A stretch of 44,306 nucleotides of DNA from Verrucomicrobiota bacterium (GTDB taxonomy: Bacteria > Verrucomicrobiota > Verrucomicrobiia > Opitutales > Opitutaceae): assembly GCA_023443455.1 (NCBI GenBank), contig JAEZUE010000035.1:1-44306 (forward strand). The letters run 5' to 3'. Positions 16,340-22,761 of this stretch are shown piece by piece. Position 1 is the first letter of the stretch, and every line of letters starts with the position of its first letter. Under the pieces are notes generated by a model. It did no database searches and was not told the origin of the DNA. It worked only from the letters and a program-made list of their open reading frames with translations. The translations under genes and the position numbers were made by a program.

Positions 16340-17743
16340 TCAGCACCCCGGCACCGGCGCGTCCTCAGCGCTCTTGATCACATCAGCGAGCTTCTTGCCG
16401 GTGAGCTTGCGGTACGCCTTCTCGACGGTGGACATGCGAACCTTGTTGCGCGGGGTCTTGGCCACTTCCCGGAAGAGTTTCGGCAGGAAGTCCTCGCCGT
16501 TCTCGCGCACAATCTCGAACACCGCCCTGGTCGCGAAGGCGTAGTGGGCCTTCGTCAAATCCGTCTCGCGCTCCTCCTCCTTGGTATTTTCCACTGCTCG
16601 CCAACGACGAAGGTCGATCTGTTTCTGGAGCTTCGCATACCGCACGAGTTGCGCGTCCAGGTTGTACGCCTGCTTTGCTACCTCTGCGCCACAGCGGTCG
16701 CGGACGACCTTCCACGCCACGTAGTTGGCCACGCCGTCGCACAGCCAGCGCCGGTCCGCGCTGCCGATGTAGTTCTCGACCACGCCGACCTCAGTCGCCT
16801 CGTGCAGGATCGTGTGGAGGATGTTCGGGTTCCGGTATGATGTCACATCGCCCCATAAACCCGCAAGCGGGGCCAAGAGACCTGCAAACCCTTCGCTCGC
16901 CACTTCAGCAGGAGACATTCCCGCTGTCTTCTCGCTCAGTATCACAGGGAAAACAGGAGTCTCCAAGGCGAGGAAACGTTCCCGTGCCTTCTGTTCATAA
17001 ACATCCCACCGGATCTCGCCCTCGGGCGACTGAAGCGGCCACGGCTTCGCTTCTTTGTTGAACGAAAACGACGCCGAAAGGACCACCACGCCATCACCGA
17101 CCGGTTTGTAGTTGAATGCATGATCAAGCCGTAGCGCCTCGAAATCGTTCGCTGCCGCCTCCTCGGAAAGCGGAACCTCAAATTCGGGAACGCTCATCCG
17201 GTAGTTCACTTGGTTCGCTGCGGCATCCCAACTGAACCCATTCAACAATTCCCCGCCGGACAGCCGCCGGGCCAGCTCTGCTTTGTCCCAGATTTGAACC
17301 GCAGAACACTGCATCACCTTGCACCCAAGTAGCGGCGTCAAGTCGCCCGCCAGATCGATGAGCGCATAGTACCTCAACATTGTGTCGAACACTTGACCTT
17401 GCAGTCGCGTCGGCTCGACGAGTCCGACTTCCGCTGCCACCGATCGGAGGATCTCGTCGCGGTGCGCCAGCAGATCTTTGGCGCCTCCGGGCGGCACCCT
17501 CCTCTCGCCTTCATTCGCCATTTTGTCGGTCCATGCCTTCACCGATTCGTGAAAACTCGGCACCGCGGCGAACACCGCCTGCACATACGTCTCCTGCCCG
17601 GCCGAGTATTCGACGGTGAAACCGTCGCATTCGTCGACCAGACGGTTAGCCCGGGTCGGGTGCGAATGGGGCTCCGCGAACAAGTGCGAGGTCAGGAGAC
17701 ACGCCAGCAGAGTCGCCCGGCACAAGAGAGAAAGCTGGTTCAT
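16340..17743 (-). CDS. Exported protein with a degenerate gluzincin-like motif
   Basis: A 467-residue protein. The ATG at 17743 begins MNQLSLLCRATLLACLLTSH, a signal peptide. I recognise no full-length family. The region ILHEATEVGVVENYIGSADR followed by RWLCDGVANYVAWKV is laid out like the active site of peptidase-MA gluzincins (HExxH, then WLxEGxAxY). Here, however, the second His of HExxH is Glu (HEATE) and the downstream Glu is Asp (CDG), so zinc binding is doubtful. The C-terminus (KVRMSTVEKAYRKLTGKKLA) is a helical tail. It could be an inactive relative, or a divergent peptidase using other ligands. Neighbours give no hint. Confidence 0.75.
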   Translation of the reverse strand: MNQLSLLCRATLLACLLTSHLFAEPHSHPTRANRLVDECDGFTVEYSAGQETYVQAVFAAVPSFHESVKAWTDKMANEGERRVPPGGAKDLLAHRDEILRSVAAEVGLVEPTRLQGQVFDTMLRYYALIDLAGDLTPLLGCKVMQCSAVQIWDKAELARRLSGGELLNGFSWDAAANQVNYRMSVPEFEVPLSEEAAANDFEALRLDHAFNYKPVGDGVVVLSASFSFNKEAKPWPLQSPEGEIRWDVYEQKARERFLALETPVFPVILSEKTAGMSPAEVASEGFAGLLAPLAGLWGDVTSYRNPNILHTILHEATEVGVVENYIGSADRRWLCDGVANYVAWKVVRDRCGAEVAKQAYNLDAQLVRYAKLQKQIDLRRWRAVENTKEEERETDLTKAHYAFATRAVFEIVRENGEDFLPKLFREVAKTPRNKVRMSTVEKAYRKLTGKKLADVIKSAEDAPVPGC

Positions 17744-17876
17744 GCAAGCGGGAGGTTCGCGGGGCGTACCCACCGGATCAAGCCGGCAAACGTGGCAGCG
17801 GCCGCCACGGCCATCGATGCGAGGAGACCGATCGAAATTCCGGCGAATTCCGCTACCGGAGGAACTCGGACGCCGA

Positions 17877-17954
17877 AAGCCTTGGTGGCGTTCGCTCCGA
17901 CGATTGTCCGAGGTTCCCCCGTATCGCTCGGGGCCGGTCGAAGACTGGCCCTAC
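17877..17954. repeat. Decayed half-repeats (families A and B)
   Basis: A family A arm (GAAAGCCTTGGTGGCGTTCG) is followed at 17932-17954 by a family B arm GGCCGGTCGAAGACTGGCCC ending CTAC. The CTA is the stop codon of the minus-strand gene that follows. The gap 17744-17950 shows nothing else. Confidence 0.6.
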
Positions 17955-18427
17955 CCGGCCGTCACGGCGGCGAAGCCGAGCTTGGGTGCCATCCAGCGCC
18001 AGCTGCAGGACTCGCTGCCGCAGCCGCCATCGATGGAGAGTTCCTCGCTCCAACCGCAGACAAACTCGGGCTCGATCACGGTGATCGCCTCCCCGAAGCC
18101 GGTGCACTGGAGCGGTCGGAACTGCATCACGATGCGCGTCTGCGAACCGAACTGGCCGTTGATGCGCTCGAGTCGCGCATACTTGCGGATACCGCCATCG
18201 GCCTGTTCGAAAATGATCCAGCGACGCCCGGACTCGGCCGCGCCGAAGGCCAACGCGAGCCATTCGCGCGACGGCACAACCCAGGCGCCATCACAGGCCT
18301 CGAGCCGGTTGGCGCGATACCACTGGGCGATCAGTCCCTGCGGGCCGGAGAAGCGAAGGGGCTCTGGCTCCTCGAGGCGCCACGAGTCGTTGTCGAGAGG
18401 GATGAAACGGTAGGCTTTGAATCCCAT
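17951..18427 (-). CDS. Unknown 158-residue protein downstream of nifV
   Basis: I do not recognise this protein. It starts MGFKAYRFIPLDNDSWRLEE and is rich in Trp and aromatic residues with no signal peptide or membrane segment, so it is probably a soluble beta-rich cytoplasmic protein. A Cys-rich stretch near the C-terminus (FVCGWSEELSIDGGCGSESC) could bind metal. It lies 51 bases after nifV on the same strand and so may be co-transcribed with it. That position links it to nitrogen fixation only by association. Its stop codon is the TAG within a repeat's CTAC end, so the natural C-terminus may have been altered by that repeat. Confidence 0.7.
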   Translation of the reverse strand: MGFKAYRFIPLDNDSWRLEEPEPLRFSGPQGLIAQWYRANRLEACDGAWVVPSREWLALAFGAAESGRRWIIFEQADGGIRKYARLERINGQFGSQTRIVMQFRPLQCTGFGEAITVIEPEFVCGWSEELSIDGGCGSESCSWRWMAPKLGFAAVTAG

Positions 18428-18478
18428 GGTAGGTGAAGTTGTCGATAAGCGGATTTCGGCGGTCGGGCGTGCATCGCA

Positions 18479-19624
18479 CTATCGGTTCGTGCCGCCGGGT
18501 TTGAGCGAAGCTGCGTGCAGCTCCAACAGTTCGAGAGTCGTCAACGTACGCCGCAGTTCGCGAGCGTGTCGCCGCACCAACGGCAAAAGGCGGCGTACCC
18601 CGTCGGAATCCGTCACAATCCCGGCGGCACGCAAAGCCGCGCCCAAGGCCGCCGCGCCAGATTTCCAGCCCACGGCAAATGATTCCCGGCGGCGTCCGAC
18701 GATCTCGGGCGAAAAGGCTTCGTAGGTCCGCGTGTCCTTGAGCAGCCCCGCACAATGCAGACCGGACTCGTGCCGAAAAGCCGCCGCGCCCACCACCGGA
18801 CTTTCCGGCGCCACCGGTCGCTGCGCCGCGCGCGCCACCAGGGCGGAGAGCAGCGCGAGCTTCTCCGTGCGCACGCCACACTCGACGCCATGCGCGACCC
18901 GGAGCGCCATCACGACCTGCTCGAGCGCCGCATTGCCAGTCCGTTCGCCGAGTCCGTTGACTGTCACACTCGCCGCGCTCGCCCCGGCCTCGAAGGCCGC
19001 CAGCGTATTGGCATTCGCCAGACCGAGGTCGTCATGGGCATGGATCTCGAGATCCAGACCCGGCACCACCTTGCGCAAGGCCGCGAACTCCCGATGGACC
19101 CGGGCCGGATGGGCGATACCCACGGTGTCCGCGATCCGGAGCCGGCGAGCCGATGTTTCGGCGACGGCCGCCGTGAATTCCTTGAGGAAGCCGAAGTTGG
19201 CGCGGGTGGCGTCCTGCGCTCCGACCGAGACATACCGAAACATCTCCGCCGCTTCGCCCACGACCCGACGAAGTCCGGCCAACACCCAAGCGCGATCCTT
19301 GCCCCAAGTCGTGAGATGAAGATCGGAGACCGGAAAAGAAATGTGCACGCGTTGCGCGCCACAGAGCGCGGCGGCTCCCAAATCCGCGGAATCGGCCCGA
19401 CACCACGCCAACACTCGCTCGGCGCCAACCGCACCGATAATCGCTCGCAGATCGTCCCTTGCCTCCTTGCCCATGGCCGGAATCCCGGCCTCCAGTTCGG
19501 TGACGCCGGCCGCCACGAGTTCATGCGCGATGGCGATTTTGTCCTCGCGGGTGAAGACGACCCCGGCCGCCTGTTCGCCGTCGCGCAAGGTGGTGTCGAT
19601 GAGGTGAAGGCGCCGATTCTTCAT
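18479..19624 (-). CDS. nifV: Homocitrate synthase
   Basis: A 381-residue enzyme condensing acetyl-CoA with 2-oxoglutarate to homocitrate, the organic ligand of FeMo-cofactor. The DRE-TIM family start IDTTLRDGEQAAGVVF (9-24), EAGIPAMGKEA, the metal-ligand region EIHAHDDLGLANANTLAAFE and the C-terminal GLGERTGNAALEQV are all present. HESGLHCAGLLKD is characteristic of NifV and related homocitrate synthases. Length is normal. It lies behind a strong terminator from the ferredoxin gene, so it should have its own promoter; a sigma-54-like site stands just before its ATG. Confidence 0.96.
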   Translation of the reverse strand: MKNRRLHLIDTTLRDGEQAAGVVFTREDKIAIAHELVAAGVTELEAGIPAMGKEARDDLRAIIGAVGAERVLAWCRADSADLGAAALCGAQRVHISFPVSDLHLTTWGKDRAWVLAGLRRVVGEAAEMFRYVSVGAQDATRANFGFLKEFTAAVAETSARRLRIADTVGIAHPARVHREFAALRKVVPGLDLEIHAHDDLGLANANTLAAFEAGASAASVTVNGLGERTGNAALEQVVMALRVAHGVECGVRTEKLALLSALVARAAQRPVAPESPVVGAAAFRHESGLHCAGLLKDTRTYEAFSPEIVGRRRESFAVGWKSGAAALGAALRAAGIVTDSDGVRRLLPLVRRHARELRRTLTTLELLELHAASLKPGGTNR

Positions 19625-19639
19625 GATGAGTTCGGCTCA

Positions 19640-19656
19640 CGCAGGTCCCGTGCCGA
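19640..19656 (-). promoter_or_regulatory. Candidate sigma-54 promoter of nifV
   Basis: On the minus strand TCGGCACGGGACCTGCG: GGCACG at -24 and TGC at -12 with the required GG-N10-GC spacing, differing from TTGGCACG-N4-TTGCA at three places. The -12 element is only about 17 bases from the start codon, so the leader would be very short. No NifA site (TGT-N10-ACA) was seen upstream. Confidence 0.45.
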
Positions 19657-19713
19657 AGCCGGAGGAATGAGAACGAGCAAGCTCCCGCCACCACGCGTTG
19701 CGCCGTGGAGACA

Positions 19714-19816
19714 CGTGGCGCAGGGGTCCCTGCCTGCGATATCCGGCGAACTTCGCCTCCTCGGCCGATCGCTGCGGCAACGTCCGCCATCGCAGGCACG
19801 GAGGCCTGCGCCACGG
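19714..19816. repeat. Wide inverted repeat, family F
   Basis: Arms CGTGGCGCAGGGGTCCCTGC and GGCACGGAGGCCTGCGCCAC face each other. The 297-base gap between nifV and the ferredoxin gene holds this repeat, the nifV promoter candidate and a terminator. Confidence 0.65.
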
Positions 19817-19833
19817 TCGATCCGCCCGACCAA

Positions 19834-19868
19834 CAAAAAGGCCGCAGGGTTGCTGCGGCCTTCGAAAA
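19834..19868 (-). terminator. Rho-independent terminator of the ferredoxin transcript
   Basis: On the minus strand a perfect 10-bp stem AAGGCCGCAG/CTGCGGCCTT with a 5-base loop is followed by TTTTTG. It lies 54 bases beyond the ferredoxin stop and closes the cluster segment running from nifE or the ferritin gene. Confidence 0.85.
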
Positions 19869-19921
19869 AGGTGCCGCACCGCCGGCGCGAGCCGACGGTG
19901 GGCGGGAATGAAACTGCCGAA

Positions 19922-20095
19922 TCAGGCGGCGCTGATAGCGCCGTTCGGGCATGTGGATTCACACACGCCGCAGTCAATGCACTTCGCGGCATCGATCTTG
20001 TAGACCGAATCGGTCTCGGAGATCGCGCCCTCGGGGCAAGCATCGAGGCAAGCGCCGCAGGCAACACAGTTGTCGGTATCGATTTTGAAAGCCAT
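19922..20095 (-). CDS. 2[4Fe-4S] bacterial ferredoxin
   Basis: A 57-residue clostridial-type ferredoxin, full length, start MAFKIDTDNCVACGACLDAC. Two CxxCxxCxxxCP clusters are present: Cys10/13/16/20 and Cys39/42/45/49. It is a small low-potential electron carrier and, in this nif setting, a likely electron donor to NifH or to the radical-SAM enzyme NifB. A longer upstream frame exists, but family length fixes this ATG. Two palindromes lie 45-78 bases upstream. A strong terminator follows. Confidence 0.97.
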   Translation of the reverse strand: MAFKIDTDNCVACGACLDACPEGAISETDSVYKIDAAKCIDCGVCESTCPNGAISAA

Positions 20096-20139
20096 AGGTG
20101 GAAAATGTTGGCGAAACGGTTTTGGAAAAGGCAAGGCGA

Positions 20140-20173
20140 CAACTGCGCAGTTGATTCCGGACGGTCCGGAATC
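20140..20173. promoter_or_regulatory. Two adjoining perfect palindromes upstream of the ferredoxin gene
   Basis: CAACTGCGCAGTTG (20140-20153) abuts GATTCCGGACGGTCCGGAATC (20153-20173), a perfect 10-bp dyad around one base. They may be operators or a hairpin. The first resembles the AACTGCGTTCAGTT element in the nifH leader. Confidence 0.45.
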
Positions 20174-20234
20174 TCCGAGCGGCCGGAGCGGTTCGCGGAG
20201 GCGCACCACCCCGTCATGTTGTCGCCCGTCGAGT

Positions 20235-20540
20235 TCACGTCAGCAGGTACTCCTCGCAGACGCTGTCTTCCTCGATCGCGTCGAGAATCGAGTCGAGCGC
20301 ATCGGTGCTGGGCACGCGATAGTAGTTGCCGGCCGGATAGTCGACCATGACCGGGCCCTTGACGCAGACGTTCATGCAGCCGGTGACGGCGACTTCGACG
20401 CCTTCGAGCATGCGGTCCTGGATCTCGCCCTGGAGGTAAGAGAGCAGGCTCATGGATTCCTTCTTGTGGCAAACGCCCTGGCGTTCGCCGTTCGCACGGA
20501 AGCTGCCGCAGACGAAGAGATGATGTGCTGGTTTGTTCAT
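20235..20540 (-). CDS. Thioredoxin-like [2Fe-2S] ferredoxin (C. pasteurianum 2FeFd type)
   Basis: A 101-residue protein starting MNKPAHHLFVCGSFRANGER. The Cys pattern, Cys11, Cys24, Cys55 and Cys59 (TGCMNVC), is that of the thioredoxin-fold [2Fe-2S] ferredoxin of Clostridium pasteurianum and the related nif-linked ferredoxin of Azotobacter. GPVMVDYPAGNYY is the conserved loop after the second Cys pair. Such proteins are found with nif genes and are proposed to interact with the MoFe protein. It lies between the ferritin and 2[4Fe-4S] ferredoxin genes on the same strand. Its start is preceded directly by an 8-bp repeat tract. Confidence 0.93.
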   Translation of the reverse strand: MNKPAHHLFVCGSFRANGERQGVCHKKESMSLLSYLQGEIQDRMLEGVEVAVTGCMNVCVKGPVMVDYPAGNYYRVPSTDALDSILDAIEEDSVCEEYLLT

Positions 20541-20596
20541 GGTGATGAAGGGAGGGAATGAGGGAGGATGGGAATGAGGGATTAGTGGGTTGGCGG
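20541..20596. repeat. 8-bp repeat tract directly before the [2Fe-2S] ferredoxin start
   Basis: On the plus strand GGTGATGA, AGGGAGGG, AATGAGGG, AGGATGGG, AATGAGGG, ATTAGTGG follow without gaps from 20541. On the mRNA sense strand the tract is pyrimidine-rich and offers no Shine-Dalgarno sequence. Confidence 0.65.
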
Positions 20597-20600
20597 GACT

Positions 20601-20664
20601 CGTGGTGCGGTGCTTCAGCCCGCACCGGCGGACTCGGAACGCGGGCTAAAGCACCGCGCCACGG
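20601..20664. repeat. Inverted repeat, family E, copy 1
   Basis: Arms CGTGGTGCGGTGCTTCAGCC and GGCTAAAGCACCGCGCCACG. It ends 2 bases before the ferritin stop codon. Copy 2, in the same orientation and about 95% identical, lies upstream of the ferritin gene at 21239-21302. Confidence 0.85.
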
Positions 20665-20665
20665 C

Positions 20666-21166
20666 CTAGTCGGCCGCGGCGCCGAGGATTTCCCTCACGG
20701 CGTGGCGGTCCAAATTGAAGAGGGCGCCGGCGCAGATCGCCTGCTTGACCTTGTCGACGAGGGTGTCGGTCCAAGCCTCCTCCTCGACCTGCTCGGCGAT
20801 GAACTCGTGGAGAAACACCTGCGTGGCGTAGTCCTTCTCGGCCTGGGCGGTCTCGAAGGCGCCGTGGATCGCGGCCGTATTGGCGCGCTCCATCTCGTAG
20901 GCTGCCTTGGCGACCTCGGCGAGGTTGGCGAACTCGGTCCGCGGGGCGCCGACCCCGCCGATCTGCGGCATCGCGCCGCGGTCGACGATGTAATGGAAGA
21001 ACTTCTTCGCGTGCACCTGCTCCTCGGAGGCCTGCAGGTGGAAGAGCTTGGCGAAGCCGTTCCAGTTCTGGTTTTCGCACCAGTAGGCCATCGCCAGGTA
21101 GGACTTGGCGGTGGACATCTCACGGGTGCCCTGTTCGGACAAGGAAGCGACGATGGTGGGTGTCAT
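20666..21166 (-). CDS. Ferritin (non-heme, FtnA-like)
   Basis: A 166-residue four-helix ferritin, normal length. Ferroxidase-centre residues are visible in EEQVHAKKFFHYI (E..H) and EFIAEQVEEE, with Tyr in SYLAMAYWCE. It stores iron as ferric mineral, which fits the heavy iron demand of nitrogenase and its FeS carriers. It lies between nifB and the [2Fe-2S] ferredoxin gene on the same strand, but is flanked on both sides by copies of the family E repeat, so it may be a cassette. Its start is directly preceded by a heptad tract with no Shine-Dalgarno sequence. Confidence 0.94.
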   Translation of the reverse strand: MTPTIVASLSEQGTREMSTAKSYLAMAYWCENQNWNGFAKLFHLQASEEQVHAKKFFHYIVDRGAMPQIGGVGAPRTEFANLAEVAKAAYEMERANTAAIHGAFETAQAEKDYATQVFLHEFIAEQVEEEAWTDTLVDKVKQAICAGALFNLDRHAVREILGAAAD

Positions 21167-21167
21167 C

Positions 21168-21200
21168 AGAATTTCGATTTACGATTGCCGATTTTCGATT
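21168..21200. repeat. Heptad repeat directly before the ferritin start
   Basis: On the plus strand TTCGATT, TACGATT, GCCGATT, TTCGATT run from 21173 to 21200, separated from the start codon (21164-21166) by only a few bases. Confidence 0.7.
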
Positions 21201-21238
21201 GGGTAAGGCGGGGCGGAGTGGCGTGGTTCATTTTCCGT

Positions 21239-21302
21239 CGTGGTGCGGTGCTTTAGCCCGCATCGGCGGACTCGGAACGCGGGCTGAAGCACCGCGCCAC
21301 GG
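21239..21302. repeat. Inverted repeat, family E, copy 2
   Basis: Arms CGTGGTGCGGTGCTTTAGCC and GGCTGAAGCACCGCGCCACG; same orientation as copy 1. The loop CATCGGCGGACTCGGAACG is also shared with one change, showing recent common origin. Confidence 0.85.
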
Positions 21303-21368
21303 GTTCGGACTCCGGCCACCGCATCTGGAGTTTCAGATCTGTCATGGAAACACTCCGCCGCGGTCGGC

Positions 21369-22745
21369 CTAGCCACAGCCGGTGCCGGTGCCCTTGCAGC
21401 TCACGCCGCTGCCGCAGGAGGTGAAACGGCGTTGCAGGCCCTTCGGGATGGGCTGATCGGAGTACACGGCGGCAAGCCCCTCTTCGATGAGCCCCTCCAT
21501 CTCCAGGACCTCGATACCGCCCTCCTCGATGATCCGCTTCGGCTTCGGACCGGCCGCCGAGACCAGGAACGCGCGGCAGTCGTGGAGCAACGCACCGAGG
21601 TCGCGCCAGCGGTGGTCGCCCGTGCCCGGCTCAGGCGACTGGCGAACCTCGTGGAACTTGAAACCGGAGGGAGTGGCATCGTCCTGCTTGAAGATCAGGA
21701 TACGGGCAGCCTCGCCGAGGTGCTGGTTGACCAGGGCGCCCTCCTCGCTCGCGACCGCGACGTATGGGCGGCTGCGGCCGCCGAGCACATCGGCGTGGGC
21801 GAAGCGGTTGAGGCGCTCCATGTTCTCCTCGTTGAGACCTTCGCTGATCAGGCCGACGGCGTCGGCGCGGCAACGGGCGCAATGGGTCATCTGCGGGATG
21901 TGGAGGCCGCTTTGCAGCCGGGCCTTCGCCATGTCCAGGTTGTCCGGCGGGGCGAGGTCCTCGAAGGCGGCGCCCTTCACCGGCAGGAAGGCCATCACGT
22001 TCATGAGGTCGGCGCCGAGCTCCTTCATGGCTTTGGCCACCTCGGGGATGTGGGTGTCGTTGATGCCCGGCATCAGGATCGAATTGATCTTCACCACCAC
22101 ATCCAACTCCTTGAGACGCCGAATCGCGTCGAGCTGGCGGGCGAGCAGCAGCTTCGCCGCCTCGACCCCGCGCATCGGCTTCCGGCCGTCGCGGATCCAC
22201 GCGTAGATCTTCGCACCGATCTCGGGATCGACGGCGTTCACGGTGAAGGTGACGTGGCTGACCTTGAGCGCGGCGATCTCCTCGACGTAGGGCCCGATGC
22301 CGAGGCCGTTGGTCGCGAGGCAAAGGATCATCTCCGGATAGTTGGCGCGCACCAGGCGCAGCGTCTCCATCGTCTCCTCCGGATTGGCGAAGGGGTCGCC
22401 GGGGCCGGCGATGCCGACCACGCTGAGGTTCTTCACCCGCGCCATGACCTCGTCGAGATACGGCACCACCCGGGATACCGGGAGGATCGAGCTGGTGACA
22501 CCGGGTCGGCTCTCGTTCATGCAGTCGAACTTCCGGTTGCAGAAGTTGCACTGCAGGTTGCAGCGCGGGGCGACGGGCAGGTGCACGCGGCCGAATTTGC
22601 CGTGGGCCTCCTTGCTGAAGCACGGGTGCTTGGTGAAATCCAGGGTCTGGTGCACCACCGAGGGGATGTCGTCGCACTGCCCGTCTTCGGCGGACATGCA
22701 GGCATTGGTCGGGGCGATCAGGGCGCTGTTGGTTTCATCCTTCAT
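21369..22745 (-). CDS. nifB: Nitrogenase cofactor biosynthesis radical-SAM protein
   Basis: A 458-residue protein that fuses two [4Fe-4S] units with a carbide to make NifB-co, the FeMo-co core. It has a radical-SAM CxxxCxxC at Cys62/66/69 (RCNLQCNFC), the SAM-site GIAGPGDPFAN, then a C-terminal NifX/NafY-like domain (about 330-440, VAVASEEGALVNQHLGEA) and a Cys-rich tail (CGSGVSCKGTGTGCG). It is separate from NifN, unlike the fused NifN-B of some clostridia. It starts 16 bases after the nifN stop and is very probably in the nifE-nifN-nifB transcript. Confidence 0.97.
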   Translation of the reverse strand: MKDETNSALIAPTNACMSAEDGQCDDIPSVVHQTLDFTKHPCFSKEAHGKFGRVHLPVAPRCNLQCNFCNRKFDCMNESRPGVTSSILPVSRVVPYLDEVMARVKNLSVVGIAGPGDPFANPEETMETLRLVRANYPEMILCLATNGLGIGPYVEEIAALKVSHVTFTVNAVDPEIGAKIYAWIRDGRKPMRGVEAAKLLLARQLDAIRRLKELDVVVKINSILMPGINDTHIPEVAKAMKELGADLMNVMAFLPVKGAAFEDLAPPDNLDMAKARLQSGLHIPQMTHCARCRADAVGLISEGLNEENMERLNRFAHADVLGGRSRPYVAVASEEGALVNQHLGEAARILIFKQDDATPSGFKFHEVRQSPEPGTGDHRWRDLGALLHDCRAFLVSAAGPKPKRIIEEGGIEVLEMEGLIEEGLAAVYSDQPIPKGLQRRFTSCGSGVSCKGTGTGCG

Positions 22746-22761
22746 GATAAGGTCCTCGGGT

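Noticed and set aside
14780..16840. A 686-codon plus-strand open frame
   Set aside because: Arg/His/Leu-rich shadow of the aldehyde dehydrogenase gene and its neighbour.
19320..19336. Heptad repeat inside nifV (CGGAGACCGGAAAA)
   Set aside because: It encodes ISFPVSDL, a segment conserved in NifV proteins, so two repeat-like units here are coincidence.
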